A DNA stretch of 64,000 nt from Mycobacterium sp. (GTDB lineage Bacteria > Actinomycetota > Actinomycetes > Mycobacteriales > Mycobacteriaceae). A program made the position numbers and the translations under genes. The DNA is taken from contig JACPVR010000001.1 in NCBI GenBank assembly GCA_016197405.1, positions 124,001 through 188,000 on the forward strand, read 5' to 3'. How positions within the stretch are numbered: position 1 is the stretch's first letter; every line of letters begins with the position of its first letter. This document shows, one piece after another, positions 16,925 through 26,800 of this stretch. The notes beneath the pieces are model-generated. The model did no database searches. It worked only from the letters and a program-made list of their open reading frames with translations, and was not told where the DNA came from.

Positions 16925-17602
16925 ATGCGGATCGTGGTCCTGGTAGCGGCTGTGCTGCTGCTGGCCGGCTGTTCGGAGTCGGTGAGCGGGCAGGCGCAGC
17001 GGTCACCGGAGCCGTCCGCGACCAGCACCACACCCCCGAAACCCACCACGAACTCCACGGTGACCTCCACAGTTGCCCCGGCTCCCCCGCCGAAAGGCGC
17101 GCCGATGTCGGCGGTGGTGGCGTGGGTCGAGGCAGGCACACCGGCCGAGCCCGCCGATTTTCACAGCGCCGAACGCGACGGTGACAGCACACAACTGGGC
17201 TCCGACATCGCCTTCGTCACAGCGGCGGGCACACAGTGCATGACCGATGCCACGGCTGCAGGCGCGCTGGCCTGCCTGGTGCAGCTCGGCGATCCGCCGG
17301 AGCGCCCCGCCGACAGCTACGGCGAGTGGAAGGGCGGCTGGGTCGATTTCGACGGCACCACCGCACAGGTCGGATCGGCGCATGCCGATCCCGGCAGGTT
17401 CGCCAAGGGCACCGGCGCGCTGCTGGGCGAGGGCAGCTCGCTGCGGTTCGGCGACTACCAGTGCCGCGACGACGCGGCCGGGCTGCTCTGCGTCAACTAC
17501 GCACATCAGTCGGGGGTGCGCCTGGCCGAGACCGGTGTCGAACCCTTCGGCTGCCTGACGCCGGTCGACAAGCCCGACGCGGGACTGACGTTCCGCTGCT
17601 GA
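16925..17602 (+). CDS. Lipoprotein with conserved cysteines, function unknown
   Basis: 225 residues from ATG 16925. MRIVVLVAAVLLLAGC is a compact lipoprotein signal with lipobox LAGC, so the protein should be anchored on the outer face of the plasma membrane. A Ser/Thr/Pro-rich linker (about residues 20-60) leads to a globular domain with Cys pairs in QCMTDATAAGALAC and YQCRDDAAGLLC and two more near the C-terminus, suggesting disulphides. No catalytic motif is recognised. It is divergent from the carboxylesterase. Frames running further upstream cross the esterase and are not real. Confidence 0.78.
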   Translation: MRIVVLVAAVLLLAGCSESVSGQAQRSPEPSATSTTPPKPTTNSTVTSTVAPAPPPKGAPMSAVVAWVEAGTPAEPADFHSAERDGDSTQLGSDIAFVTAAGTQCMTDATAAGALACLVQLGDPPERPADSYGEWKGGWVDFDGTTAQVGSAHADPGRFAKGTGALLGEGSSLRFGDYQCRDDAAGLLCVNYAHQSGVRLAETGVEPFGCLTPVDKPDAGLTFRC

Positions 17603-17632
17603 CGGCCTGATCGGCGGACGCGTCGGGTCAGC
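17598..17632. terminator. Weak inverted repeat containing both stop codons
   Basis: GCTGAC (17598-17603) and GTCAGC (17627-17632) flank the short gap between the lipoprotein and the Cys-rich small protein and include both TGA codons. The 6-bp stem with a 23-base loop is weak evidence for termination. Confidence 0.25.
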
Positions 17633-17963
17633 GCCAGCCGTCGGCGGCCTTGGCGGCCTGAAGCAGCGCGGCACACAACTCGGTCAGCTCGCCGCTGTCG
17701 GCACCCTCGGCGACGGCGGTCGCCACATCCTCGGCGGCGCAGCGCACCTGGAACACCCGGTCGGCCAGTTCAGCGGCCTCGTCGGCGGTCAGCACCACCG
17801 CATCCTCGGGCACCGAACTGCCCTTGACCATGGCTCGCTGCTCGTAGGCACGCTGCCGGCAGGACTGTCTGCAGTACTGCCTGCGCCTGCCGATACCGGA
17901 GTCGGTTCCGGTGATATCCCGGCCGCACCATCGGCACACCGCGGGACGTGATCGGCGTGTCAC
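17628..17963 (-). CDS. Small cysteine-rich protein beside rbpA (Rv2049c-like position)
   Basis: 111 residues, GTG start at 17961-17963. The N-terminal part contains CRWCG and QYCRQSCRQRAYEQR, a C-x2-C ... C-x3-C arrangement that could bind zinc; the CRQRAYxxR tail is common in small actinobacterial zinc-finger-like proteins. The C-terminal half is an acidic, Ala-rich helix. In M. tuberculosis a small gene, Rv2049c, sits at this place next to rbpA, so this may be its counterpart, but I cannot align them here. The role is unknown and a nucleic-acid contact is only a guess. Confidence 0.65.
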   Translation of the reverse strand: MTRRSRPAVCRWCGRDITGTDSGIGRRRQYCRQSCRQRAYEQRAMVKGSSVPEDAVVLTADEAAELADRVFQVRCAAEDVATAVAEGADSGELTELCAALLQAAKAADGWR

Positions 17964-18038
17964 GCCTGCCGACTCTAGACCGGCTGCGGCGCGGCGCCCC
18001 GCATCACCGGTATCCTGGACAACTGCGTCGCAGTACCC

Positions 18039-18065
18039 GGGAACTGTGCGGCCCGTTCGGCCGTT
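18039..18065 (+). promoter_or_regulatory. ECF-type promoter candidate for rbpA
   Basis: GGGAAC (18039-18044) and CGTT (18062-18065) are 17 bases apart. This fits the GGAAC-N16-18-CGTT pattern read by mycobacterial stress sigma factors of the SigE/SigH type. The -10 element lies about 38 bases before the rbpA ATG, and AAGGAG at 18091-18096 is its ribosome site. Inferred from pattern only. Confidence 0.5.
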
Positions 18066-18103
18066 GGGTAACCCGGAAAGATTTGCGCAAAAGGAGTGTT
18101 GAG

Positions 18104-18439
18104 ATGGCTGATCGCGTACTGAGAGGCAGCCGCCTCGGAGCAGTGAGCTACGAGACGGACCGCAACCACGACCTGGCCCCCCGCCAGGTGGCGCGGTACC
18201 GCACCGACAACGGCGAGGAGTTCGACGTCCCGTTCGCCGACGACGCCGAGATCCCCGGCACGTGGCTCTGCCGCAACGGTCTGGAAGGCACCCTGCTCGA
18301 AGGTGACCTGCCCGAACCCAAGAAGGTCAAGCCGCCGCGCACGCACTGGGACATGCTGTTGGAGCGTCGTTCGGTCGAGGAACTCGAGGAACTGCTCAAA
18401 GAGCGCCTGGAGATCATCAAGACGCGTCGCCGCGGCTAG
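18104..18439 (+). CDS. rbpA: RNA polymerase-binding protein RbpA
   Basis: 111 residues, the normal length. The N-terminal tail MADRVLRGSRLGAVSYETD, the basic linker VARYRTDNGEEFDVPF, the core with WLCRNGLEG, and the C-terminal sigma-interaction helix (THWDMLLERRSVEELEELL) are typical of RbpA. The protein binds RNA polymerase and the principal sigma factor, stabilises the open complex and influences rifampicin tolerance. A strong AAGGAG lies 7 bases before the ATG, and an ECF-like promoter is visible upstream. It converges with ppm1. Identification is essentially certain. Confidence 0.97.
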   Translation: MADRVLRGSRLGAVSYETDRNHDLAPRQVARYRTDNGEEFDVPFADDAEIPGTWLCRNGLEGTLLEGDLPEPKKVKPPRTHWDMLLERRSVEELEELLKERLEIIKTRRRG

Positions 18440-18463
18440 TTCGGCGCCCCGCGCACCACTCGT

Positions 18464-19222
18464 TCAGCGCACGACGCCGCGGGCGCGGTCGACACGACCG
18501 CCGATGCCCCACTGCGCAACCTTGACCATGGCTTCGCGGATGTTGGAGCCGCTCATCTTCGAAACGCCGAGCTCGCGTTCGGTGAAGGTGATCGGCACCT
18601 CCACCACCTTGAATCCGTTCTGGATGGCCCGCCAGGTCAGGTCGATCTGGAAGCAGTACCCCTTGGAGTCGACGGCCGACAGGTCGATCTTCTCCAGCAC
18701 CTCACGCCGATAGGCCCGGTATCCCGCGGTGATGTCGTGGATGTCGGCACCCAGCAGCACCCGCGAATAGGTGTTGGCGGTCTTGGAGAGCACCAGCCGA
18801 CGCCACGGCCAGTTGCGCACCGTGCCGCCGGGCACATAACGCGAACCGATCACCAGGTCGGCGCCGGCGTCGACAGCGTCCAGCAGGCGGTGCAACTGCT
18901 CGGGGGCATGGCTGCCATCGGCGTCCATCTCCACCAGCACCGAATACTGCCGGCCCAGACCCCACGCGAAACCGGCCAGATACGCCGCACCCAGACCGTC
19001 CTTGACGGTGCGGTGCATGACGTGGACACGGTCGGGATCGGCCAGCGACAGCTCGTCGGCGAGCTTTCCGGTGCCGTCCGGGCTGCCGTCGTCGACGATG
19101 AGGACGTCGGTGTTCGGCCGGGCGGCATGCACCCTCCCCAGCACGAGCGGAAGGTTCTCGATCTCGTTGTAGGTCGGGATGATGACCAGGGTGCGCTCAC
19201 TGGGAGACTCGCCGGTGGTCAT
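18464..19222 (-). CDS. ppm1: Polyprenol monophosphomannose synthase
   Basis: 252 residues, a GT2 enzyme making polyprenyl-phosphate-mannose from GDP-mannose on the cytoplasmic face, for lipomannan, lipoarabinomannan and protein mannosylation. Motifs: [14 protein letters not shown] (about 12-25), [17 protein letters not shown], and the metal-binding [16 protein letters not shown] near residue 97. The ATG at 19220-19222 overlaps the lnt stop by four bases. In M. tuberculosis the two activities are fused in Rv2051c; here they are separate genes. Longer frames running into lnt are artefacts. Confidence 0.93.
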   Translation of the reverse strand: MTTGESPSERTLVIIPTYNEIENLPLVLGRVHAARPNTDVLIVDDGSPDGTGKLADELSLADPDRVHVMHRTVKDGLGAAYLAGFAWGLGRQYSVLVEMDADGSHAPEQLHRLLDAVDAGADLVIGSRYVPGGTVRNWPWRRLVLSKTANTYSRVLLGADIHDITAGYRAYRREVLEKIDLSAVDSKGYCFQIDLTWRAIQNGFKVVEVPITFTERELGVSKMSGSNIREAMVKVAQWGIGGRVDRARGVVR

Positions 19223-20898
19223 GGGACTCCTTGATTGTCGTCGGGTCCGCCGCTGCTGTCGTTGTGCGGCACGGGCCGTCGGCGACGAGTGGGACGAATT
19301 AACCGACCATTCTGCATGATGCCCGCGATAACAGCTAAAAAACCCATCCCGACCAGGACCGATTGCACCACCGGACCCCAGCGGGTGGCGGGGGTCAGCG
19401 CGGTCTTCAACCGGATCGCGGTATCGAGGAATGCCGGCTGGAAGAACTCGGTGCGGGCCAGCTCGCGGCCGTCGGGGGCGATGACGGCGCTGATACCGGT
19501 GGTGCCGGCGACCACCACGTAGCGGTCGTGCTCGACGGCACGGGCGCGGGCAAACGCCAGCTGCTGTTCGCTCATCGTCGCGTCGAAGGTCGCATTGTTG
19601 GTCGGCACCGCCAGCACCTGCGCACCGTTGAGCACCGATTCGCGTGCGGCGCGGTCGAAGATGACCTCCCAGCAGGTGGTCACCCCGATCGGGACGCCCG
19701 CGGCGTGCACCACACCGTCGCCGGAGCCCGGCACGAAGTAGCCGGCGCGATCGGCGTAGGACGACAGGTGCCGGAAGAAATCCCGCCACGGCAGATACTC
19801 GCCGAACGGCTGGATGATCTTCTTGTCGTGGCGCTCGGCCGGACCGGTGAGCGGGTCCCACACGATGATGGTGTTGGTGGCCGTCGGTTTCTGTGGCGTC
19901 CAGTCGGGCGTGGAGACCACACCGCCGACCAGGATGGGCGCGTTGATCGCCACCGCGGCGGTGGTGATCTGCTGGCGGGCGTCCGGATTGGCCAACGGGT
20001 CGATATCCGAGGAGTTCTCCGGCCAGATGACGAACTGTGGTTGCGGGGCGCGCCCGGCCCTGACCTCCTCGGCCAGCCGGACCGTCTCGGCGACGTGATT
20101 GTCCAGGACGGCGCGTCGCTGGGCGTTGAACTCCAGGCCGAGGCGCGGGACGTTGCCCTGGATCACGGCGACCGTCACCGGCGGCGCGTCGTCGGATCCC
20201 GCCCCGGACTGCCGGACGTGCGGATCGACCAGCGCGACCGTCAGCAGCACCGCGGCCACACACAGGCCGGGCACCAGCACCGCGGGCGGATGCGACGGTT
20301 CATCCGCAGGCGGCTTATGCCGCCACCAGGACACCACCTCGAGGGTGAATGCCGTCAGGCTGAATCCCAGCACGGCAACGGCCAGTGAGAGCAGCGGTAC
20401 ACCGCCGAGCTGCACCAGCGGCAGCAACGGTCCGTTGGTCTGACTGAAACCCACGACGCCCCAAGGGAAACCGCCGAACGGCACGGTGCTCTTGAGCCAT
20501 TCGGTGCTGACCCACACCAAGGCGAACCACAGCGGCCAGCCCGGCAGCGTGCGCACGATGACGGCGAACAGGCCGAAGAGCGCAGGGAAAAGCGCACACA
20601 TCGCGGCCAGCAGGATCCACGGAACAGCGCCGACCAGGCTGCTGATCCACGGCAACAACGGCAGGAAAGCCGCCAGCCCCACCAGGAAGCCGTACCCCAG
20701 GCCACCCCAGTAGGTCGTCGACGGCCGGGTCAGCACCGCGGCGAACACCGCAAACGACAACACCGCGGCCCACCACCACCCCCACGGCGGGAAACTGGCG
20801 TACAGCAGCGCCCCGGCCGCGACGGCCGCCAGCATGCGGGGCCAGCGGGTCTTGAACCAGCCCGGCACCGCGCCGAGTACCCGGCGCGCCCTAACCAT
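19219..20898 (-). CDS. lnt: Apolipoprotein N-acyltransferase
   Basis: 559 residues. About six to eight N-terminal membrane helices precede a nitrilase-like periplasmic domain. The catalytic triad can be read as Glu in [11 protein letters not shown] (about 293), Lys in [14 protein letters not shown] (about 358) and Cys in [10 protein letters not shown] (about 408). One C-terminal helix follows, then a basic tail. It N-acylates the lipid-modified Cys of lipoproteins. The ATG at 20896-20898 overlaps the amidohydrolase stop by 8 bases, and a longer frame extends into that gene and is rejected. It is translationally coupled to ppm1. Confidence 0.93.
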   Translation of the reverse strand: MVRARRVLGAVPGWFKTRWPRMLAAVAAGALLYASFPPWGWWWAAVLSFAVFAAVLTRPSTTYWGGLGYGFLVGLAAFLPLLPWISSLVGAVPWILLAAMCALFPALFGLFAVIVRTLPGWPLWFALVWVSTEWLKSTVPFGGFPWGVVGFSQTNGPLLPLVQLGGVPLLSLAVAVLGFSLTAFTLEVVSWWRHKPPADEPSHPPAVLVPGLCVAAVLLTVALVDPHVRQSGAGSDDAPPVTVAVIQGNVPRLGLEFNAQRRAVLDNHVAETVRLAEEVRAGRAPQPQFVIWPENSSDIDPLANPDARQQITTAAVAINAPILVGGVVSTPDWTPQKPTATNTIIVWDPLTGPAERHDKKIIQPFGEYLPWRDFFRHLSSYADRAGYFVPGSGDGVVHAAGVPIGVTTCWEVIFDRAARESVLNGAQVLAVPTNNATFDATMSEQQLAFARARAVEHDRYVVVAGTTGISAVIAPDGRELARTEFFQPAFLDTAIRLKTALTPATRWGPVVQSVLVGMGFLAVIAGIMQNGRLIRPTRRRRPVPHNDSSGGPDDNQGVP

Positions 20899-22492
20899 CG
20901 AGGCGTCCCGAGATGACCGATCCGCGATGCACCGTGGCACGGCAGTGTGGCAGCGGGTCCGAGGGCGCCAGCCGCGGCAGGGCAGGGACGCGGGACCGGG
21001 AATCGGTGGACCAGCGCTGCACACCGTCGGCGGGCGCGGCGACTTCGAGTTCGTCGGTCTCCCACACCGCGTAGGACGCCGGCGCACCGGGAACGAGGGT
21101 CCCGGTGATGCCGTCGCGGACCCCACCGGCCCGCCAGGCGCCGCGGGTGGCAGCCGAGAACGCGGCCCGCGCCGAGATGGCACTACCGGGCGTGTGGTGG
21201 GTGCTGGCGGCGCGCACCGTCGCCCACGGGTCGATACCGGTCACCGGGCTGTCGGAGCCGAAGGCCAGCGGCACACCGCTGGATGCCAACAACGCAAACG
21301 GGTTCATGCCCGCGGCCCGCTGTTGTCCGACGCGCTGCGCGTACATACCGTCCGTGCCGCCCCAGAGGGCGTCGAAGTTGGGTTGCACACTGCCGATGAC
21401 GCCCCAGGTGCCGAGTTTCGCGGCCCGCTCGGCACTGACCATCTCCAGATGCTCCAGGCGGTGTCCACAGCGCGCCACCGCGGCGACGCCGACATCGGCC
21501 ACCACCTGTTCCAGCGCGTCGACCACCGCCGCGACGGCGGCATCGCCGATGACGTGGAAGCCGGCGGGCACCCCGAGCTGCGTGCAGGCCGAAAGATGCG
21601 CGGTGATCTGTCCGGCATCCAGGTAGCGGTTTCCGCAACAGTCGGGTGCATCGGTGTAGGGGTCCGTCAGCCACGCGGTGTGCGAACCGAGTGCGCCGTC
21701 GACGAACAGGTCACCGGCCAATCCGCGGGCACCGGTCTGCTCGAGCAGATCCTGTGCTGCCGCAACGGAATCGACCGCCTCACCCCAGTATCCGGTCACC
21801 TCGACACCGTGGTTCACGACGCGCAGCTCGGCCCAGTCGGCCCGGCCGCCGATATCGGGTCCTGCGCATTCGTGCACTGCGACGATGCCGGCCGCGGCGA
21901 AGGCGTCGAGGGCGGCGACGCGGGCCGCGGCGCGCTGGGCGGGGGTCAGCAGGTCACGGGCCGCCGCGCGCACCCGGTGGTGCGCGTCGGCCGACAACGG
22001 ACCCGGCGAGCTGTCGGCGGGGATGCCGGCGATGCGGCGCAGCGCCGTGGAGGCCAGTGCCGAATGCACGTCGATCCGCGACAGATAGGCCGGCCGGTCC
22101 CCCAGCACGGCGTCGATGTCGGCGGTGTCGGGCAGCGCACCGTCGGTGTCGGCAGGCCAGCCGGACTCGTCCCAGCCGTGCCCCCAGATGACACCGTCCG
22201 GGTGGGCGGCGGCATATCCGGCCAGCAGTGCCAGCAGATGCGCTTTGGACGTGGCCTGGCGCAGGTCGAGACCGCTGAGGGTCAGCCCCGTCGACGTGAC
22301 GTGCACATGACTGTCGACGAAGGCCGGCGCCACGAAGGCGCCCTGCAGATCGATCACGTCGGCATCGGGGAACTGCACAGCCGCCACGTCATCGCTGCCC
22401 AGCCAGGCGACGGCGTCGCCGCGAACCGCCATCGCGGTGGCATCGGGATGCGTCGGGCTGTGGATGCGTCCATTGCGCAGCACCGTCGTCAC
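20891..22492 (-). CDS. Amidohydrolase, YtcJ-like
   Basis: 533 residues, GTG start at 22490-22492. The metal-dependent hydrolase landmarks are [12 protein letters not shown] (about 58-69), [30 protein letters not shown] and FGSDSPVTG, in the order expected of the YtcJ/amidohydrolase_3 family of TIM barrels. Probable zinc enzyme acting on an amide or formamide; substrate unknown. In M. tuberculosis Rv2052c occupies the same place. It is coupled to lnt by an 8-base overlap and lies just downstream of fxsA in a run of seven minus-strand genes that begins with cobN. Confidence 0.87.
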   Translation of the reverse strand: MTTVLRNGRIHSPTHPDATAMAVRGDAVAWLGSDDVAAVQFPDADVIDLQGAFVAPAFVDSHVHVTSTGLTLSGLDLRQATSKAHLLALLAGYAAAHPDGVIWGHGWDESGWPADTDGALPDTADIDAVLGDRPAYLSRIDVHSALASTALRRIAGIPADSSPGPLSADAHHRVRAAARDLLTPAQRAAARVAALDAFAAAGIVAVHECAGPDIGGRADWAELRVVNHGVEVTGYWGEAVDSVAAAQDLLEQTGARGLAGDLFVDGALGSHTAWLTDPYTDAPDCCGNRYLDAGQITAHLSACTQLGVPAGFHVIGDAAVAAVVDALEQVVADVGVAAVARCGHRLEHLEMVSAERAAKLGTWGVIGSVQPNFDALWGGTDGMYAQRVGQQRAAGMNPFALLASSGVPLAFGSDSPVTGIDPWATVRAASTHHTPGSAISARAAFSAATRGAWRAGGVRDGITGTLVPGAPASYAVWETDELEVAAPADGVQRWSTDSRSRVPALPRLAPSDPLPHCRATVHRGSVISGRLDG

Positions 22493-22527
22493 GCAGAAGA
22501 ACGTACTTGGCCGACCCGTAAGTGTTG

Positions 22528-23001
22528 TTATTCGGGCTTGCGGACGACCGCGGGCACCTCGGGGTCGTACACATCGACGACCTCGCCGTCGATGTAGTCA
22601 CCCCGGCCGGCGAAGCCGCGGCCCTGCCCCGGCAGGTCGACGAAGGCGACGCGGCGGGACAACGCGCGAGCCGCGACGGCACCGGCGACCGGGCGCAGCG
22701 CGGCACGGGTCGGCGGCAGCAGCAGCAACAGGCCCGCCACGCTGGTGACCAGGCCCGGCACCACGGTGAGCACGCTGCCCAGTGCGACCAGCACACCGTC
22801 GGTGACGCCGACGGCGGGATCGCGCATACCGCGTTGCAGCGCCGCCAGCTGCCTGCGCAGCTGCGAACCGGCCAGCGCGATACCGAGCACGAACGCTCCG
22901 ATGAGCAGTAGCACCGTCCAGCCGAATCCGATCGTCGCCGTCAGGGCCACGATGACGGCCATCTCGACGACCGCGTACAGGAGGAACAACCGCATTGCCA
23001 T
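22528..23001 (-). CDS. fxsA: FxsA family membrane protein
   Basis: 157 residues from the ATG at 22999-23001 (MAMRLFLLYAVVEMAVIVAL); the second Met or an upstream GTG-region start are alternatives. Helices at about 4-22, 27-45 and 75-100, with a conserved GTALVALTATIGFGWTVLLL-like core and LVALGSVLTVVPGLVTSVAG, match FxsA, a cytoplasmic membrane protein known in E. coli for suppressing F exclusion of T7. The acidic C-terminal tail (DGEVVDVYDPEVPAVV) is common in actinobacterial members. M. tuberculosis Rv2053c is the positional equivalent. Cellular role unclear. Confidence 0.87.
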   Translation of the reverse strand: MAMRLFLLYAVVEMAVIVALTATIGFGWTVLLLIGAFVLGIALAGSQLRRQLAALQRGMRDPAVGVTDGVLVALGSVLTVVPGLVTSVAGLLLLLPPTRAALRPVAGAVAARALSRRVAFVDLPGQGRGFAGRGDYIDGEVVDVYDPEVPAVVRKPE

Positions 23002-23041
23002 ATGTGACCAACGCCCGGGAACGCCGACAGGTTCCACCCGA

Positions 23042-23443
23042 TCAGTGCGCGGGCGGCGCGGTGATCTCGATGGCGGCGTGCACCTTGTCGACGCCGCCGC
23101 GCACGACGGCCTGCGGAATCCACCACCAGGCGTGCCACCAGTAGCGCCTGGTCACCATGTTGAAGACCCGCCGCGTCTCCGACTTCGGCAGGTTGCGGGC
23201 CACGGCCTCGACCGGCTCCCCCTTCGGTTTGCCCAGCACACCGCACTTCTGGATGGTCACCCGCGGCGTGTTGTTGATCCGCTTGGTCTTCCAGGACCCG
23301 TCATCGGTGCTGATCAGCAGCCGCTCCCCGTCGGGAACACCCCACACCGCGGTCGGCTTGGGTCGGCCGTCCTTGGTGAACGTGGTCAGCAACAGGTATC
23401 GCTCCTGGGCGACCTCGATGAAGGTCGGGGAGTCATCGGCCAT
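23042..23443 (-). CDS. F420/FMN split-barrel protein (PPOX class), copy 2
   Basis: 133 residues of the pyridoxamine-phosphate-oxidase-like split barrel, a class that in mycobacteria often binds F420. Core: ERYLLLTTFTKDGRPKPTAV, then GSWKTKRINNTPRVTIQKC, with flanking PxGxP and a C-terminal RRYWWHAWWW segment. It closely parallels the next gene upstream, with a 44-base exact repeat between them, so it is a tandem duplicate. Start ATG 23441-23443 overlaps the other gene by 11 bases. M. tuberculosis Rv2061c occupies the equivalent place. Substrate unknown. Confidence 0.83.
   Translation of the reverse strand: MADDSPTFIEVAQERYLLLTTFTKDGRPKPTAVWGVPDGERLLISTDDGSWKTKRINNTPRVTIQKCGVLGKPKGEPVEAVARNLPKSETRRVFNMVTRRYWWHAWWWIPQAVVRGGVDKVHAAIEITAPPAH
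23348..23391. repeat. 44-bp exact direct repeat, copy in the first split-barrel gene
   Basis: This 44-base stretch is identical to 23736-23779, 388 bases away. It encodes the strand with TTFTKDGRPKPTA in both tandem split-barrel genes. Amino-acid identity continues on both sides with base changes, so this is a duplicate kept identical by selection or gene conversion. Confidence 0.85.
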
Positions 23444-23822
23444 CAGGCACCGCCTTGAGTTCGAGCGCGACGTTGTTCTTCATCCCGCCGCGCAGTTTGG
23501 AGAAGAAGTTGAACGTCTTGCCGATTACCCCGTATCGCCGCGAGATAGCGTCATACGCGTCTGCGGTGCGGGCCTTGTTGACGGTCGCGACGGCCTCGAC
23601 CGCCTCACTTTTGACGTTGCCACGCATATCGCACTTGGCGATGGTCACCCGCGGCGTGTTGCGGATGCGCTTGACCTTCCAGGACTGCTCGCCGGTGATG
23701 ACGATCAATCCGTCACCGTCGGGAGCCGCCCAGATCGCGGTCGGCTTGGGTCGGCCGTCCTTGGTGAACGTGGTCAGCAGGATGTACTCGGAACCGGCGA
23801 TATCAGCGAAGGTCAAGGCCAT
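23433..23822 (-). CDS. F420/FMN split-barrel protein (PPOX class), copy 1
   Basis: 129 residues. SEYILLTTFTKDGRPKPTAI, SWKVKRIRNTPRVTIAKC and the AxRYGVIGKTFNFFSKLRGG tail define the same split-barrel family as its downstream duplicate. It is probably a cofactor-binding reductase or oxidase of small molecules. The ATG at 23820-23822 lies 24 bases after the cobN stop, so it is probably on the same transcript. Pair divergence at the C-terminus (KLRGGMKNNVALELKAVPDGR-type end here, WWIPQAVVRGG there) suggests different substrates. Confidence 0.83.
   Translation of the reverse strand: MALTFADIAGSEYILLTTFTKDGRPKPTAIWAAPDGDGLIVITGEQSWKVKRIRNTPRVTIAKCDMRGNVKSEAVEAVATVNKARTADAYDAISRRYGVIGKTFNFFSKLRGGMKNNVALELKAVPDGR
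23736..23779. repeat. 44-bp exact direct repeat, copy in the second split-barrel gene
   Basis: Partner of the repeat at 23348-23391. The two copies are in direct orientation inside two co-directional overlapping genes, so recombination between them would fuse the genes in frame. Confidence 0.85.
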
Positions 23823-23845
23823 GACCTCAATTTAGCCTTCCGGTG

Positions 23846-26800
23846 TCAGCGTTCGAGTTCGCCTTCGGCTTCCAGCAGCACCTGCCGCAGCCCGGCCAGG
23901 GTCGCCGCGTCGGGCTTGGCCCACATCTGCCGTTCGACGGCCTCCAGCAGGCGCTCGGCCATACCGTGCAGCGCCCACGGGTTGGATTCGGCCATGAACT
24001 TGCGGTTCTCCGGATCGAGCACATAGCTCTGCGTCAGCTGCTCGTACATCCAGTCGGCCATCACATGCGCGGTGGCGTCGTACCCGAACAGGTAATCCAC
24101 GGTGGCGGCCATCTCGAACGCGCCCTTGTAGCCGTGGCGGCGCATGGCGCTCATCCATCGCGGGTTGACCACCCGGGCCCGGAACACGCGGGTGGTCTCC
24201 TCGTCGAGGGTGCGCGTGCGGACCGCATCGGGCCGGGTGTTGTCCCCGATGTAGGCGGCGGGCGCCTTACCGGTGAGTGCACGCACCGTGGCCACCATGC
24301 CGCCGTGGTACTGGAAGTAGTCGTCCGAGTCGGCAATATCGTGCTCGCGGGTGTCGGTGTTCTTGGCCGCCACCGCGATACGCCGATAGGCGCGGTTCAT
24401 ATCGTCGGCCGCCGGTGCCCCGTCCAACCCACGGCCGTAGGCGAACCCGCCCCATGCGGTGTAGACCTCCGCCAGGTCGGCGTCGTCGCGCCAGTTGCGG
24501 CTGTCGATGAGCTGCAGCAGCCCGGCGCCGTAGGTCCCCGGCTTGGAGCCGAAGATCCGGGTGGCGGCCCGGCGGTCGTCACCGTGCTCGGCGAGGTCGG
24601 CGTGATAGTGCGCGCGGATGTAGTTCGATTCGGCGGGCTCGTCGAGGCCCGCCACCAGTCGCACGGCATCGTCGAGCATGGTGACGACGTGCGGGAACGC
24701 ATCGCGGAAGAACCCGGAGATCCGCACCGTGACGTCGATGCGCGGCCGGCCCAGCTCCTCGAGGCTTATCGCCTCCAGGTCGACGACGCGGCGCGATGCG
24801 TCATCCCATTTGGGCCGGACACCCAGTAGCGCAAGGACTTCGGCGATATCGTCACCGGCGGTACGCATTGCCGAGGTGCCCCATACCGACAGACCCACCG
24901 ACTCCGGCCATTGCCCGTAATCGGTGCGGTAGCGCTCCAGCAGCGAATCGGCCATCGCCACACCGGTTTCCCAGGCCAGCCGCGACGGCACGGCTTTGGG
25001 GTCCACGGAGTAGAAGTTGCGCCCGGTCGGCAACACATTGACCAGTCCGCGCAGCGGTGAGCCCGACGGGCCGGCGGCGATGAACCGGCCGTCCAGCGCG
25101 CGCAGCACCTGGTCGATCTCCTCGGCGGTGCCGGCCAGCCGGGGCACCACCTCCTCGGCGGCGAATCGCAGCACCGCCGCCACCGCCGGGTTGTCGGTGA
25201 TGCCGGCCACGGCGTCGCGGTCCCAGCCGGATTCCTGCAGCGCGGCGATCAGCCCGCGGGCCTGGCTCTCGACATCGTCCACCGAGACCCGGCTTTCGCT
25301 GCCGTCCTCGGCCAGGCCCAGCGCCTCGCGCAGGCCGGGCAGGGACTGCTCGCCGCCGAACAACTGGCGCGCCCGCAGGATTGCCAGCACCAGATCGAGT
25401 TCGGCTTCCCCGGTGGGCTTTTGGCCCAGGATGTGCAGCCCGTCGCGGATCTGTACGTCCTTGATCTCACACAGCCAGCCGTCGACGTGCAGCAGCATGT
25501 CGTCGAAGGAATCCTCGTCGGGCCGGTCCTGCAGGCCCAGGTCGTGGTCCATCTTGGCAGCGCGCATCAGCGTCCAGATCTGCTGGCGGATGGCGGGCAG
25601 CTTGCCCGGATCCAGGGCGGAGATGTTGGCGTGCTCGTCGAGGAGTTGTTCGAGCCGGGCGATATCGCCGTAACTCTCCGCACGCGCCATCGGCGGGATC
25701 AGATGATCGACCAGGACGGCGTGCGCACGACGCTTGGCCTGGGTGCCCTCACCGGGATCGTTGACCAGGAACGGGTAGATCAGCGGCAGATCGCCGAGCG
25801 CGGCGTCGGTCCCGCAGGATGCCGACATGCCCAGGGTCTTGCCGGGCAGCCACTCCAGGTTGCCGTGTTTGCCGATGTGCACCACGGCATCGGCGCCGAA
25901 GCCGGCGTCGATCCAGCGGTAGGCGGCCAGGTAGTGGTGGCTCGGCGGCAGATCGGGATCGTGGTAGATCGCGACGGGATTCTCGCCGAAACCGCGCGGC
26001 GGCTGCACCATGAGCACGGTGTTCCCCGATTGCATTGCCGCGATGACGATTTCGCCGTCCGGATCATTGGTTCGGTCGACGAACAACTCGCCGGGCGGCG
26101 GCCCCCAGTGCTCGACGATACCGTCGGTGAGCTCAGTGGGCAGGGTGTCGAACCAGGCGCGGTAGTCCGCCGCGGAGATGCGGATCGGGTTGGCCGCCAG
26201 CCGGTCCTCGGTCAACCAGTCCGGGTCCTGTCCCCCGCGTTCGATCAGCGCATGCACCAGGGCGTCACCGTCGCCGGCATCGACACCGGGTACCTCACCG
26301 ATCACATAACCGGCGGTCCGCATGGCCTGCAACAACGCCACCGCACTGGCCGGGGTGTCCAGCCCGACCGCATTGCCGATGCGGGCATGTTTGGTGGGGT
26401 ACGCCGAGAACACCAGCGCCACCTTCTTTTCCGCGGGCACGATGTGGCGCAACCGGGCATGGCGCACCGCCAGGCCGGCGACCCGCGCGCAACGTTCGGG
26501 ATCGGGCACATAGGCGATCAGGCCGTCGTCGTCGATCTCCTTGAAGGAGAACGGCACCGTGACGATGCGGCCGTCGAACTCCGGCACCGCGACCTGCGTC
26601 GCAACGTCCAGTGGCGACAGCCCCTCGTCACCGGCCGCCCAGGACGCGCGTGAGCTCGTCAGGCACAGCCCTTGCAGGATCGGGATATCCAGTGCGGCAA
26701 GGTGTTCGACGTTCCAGCTGTCGTCGTCGCCACCGGCGGATGCCGTCGCGGGCCGGGCGCCGCCCGCGGCGAGCACCGTGACGACCATCGCGTCGGCGGT

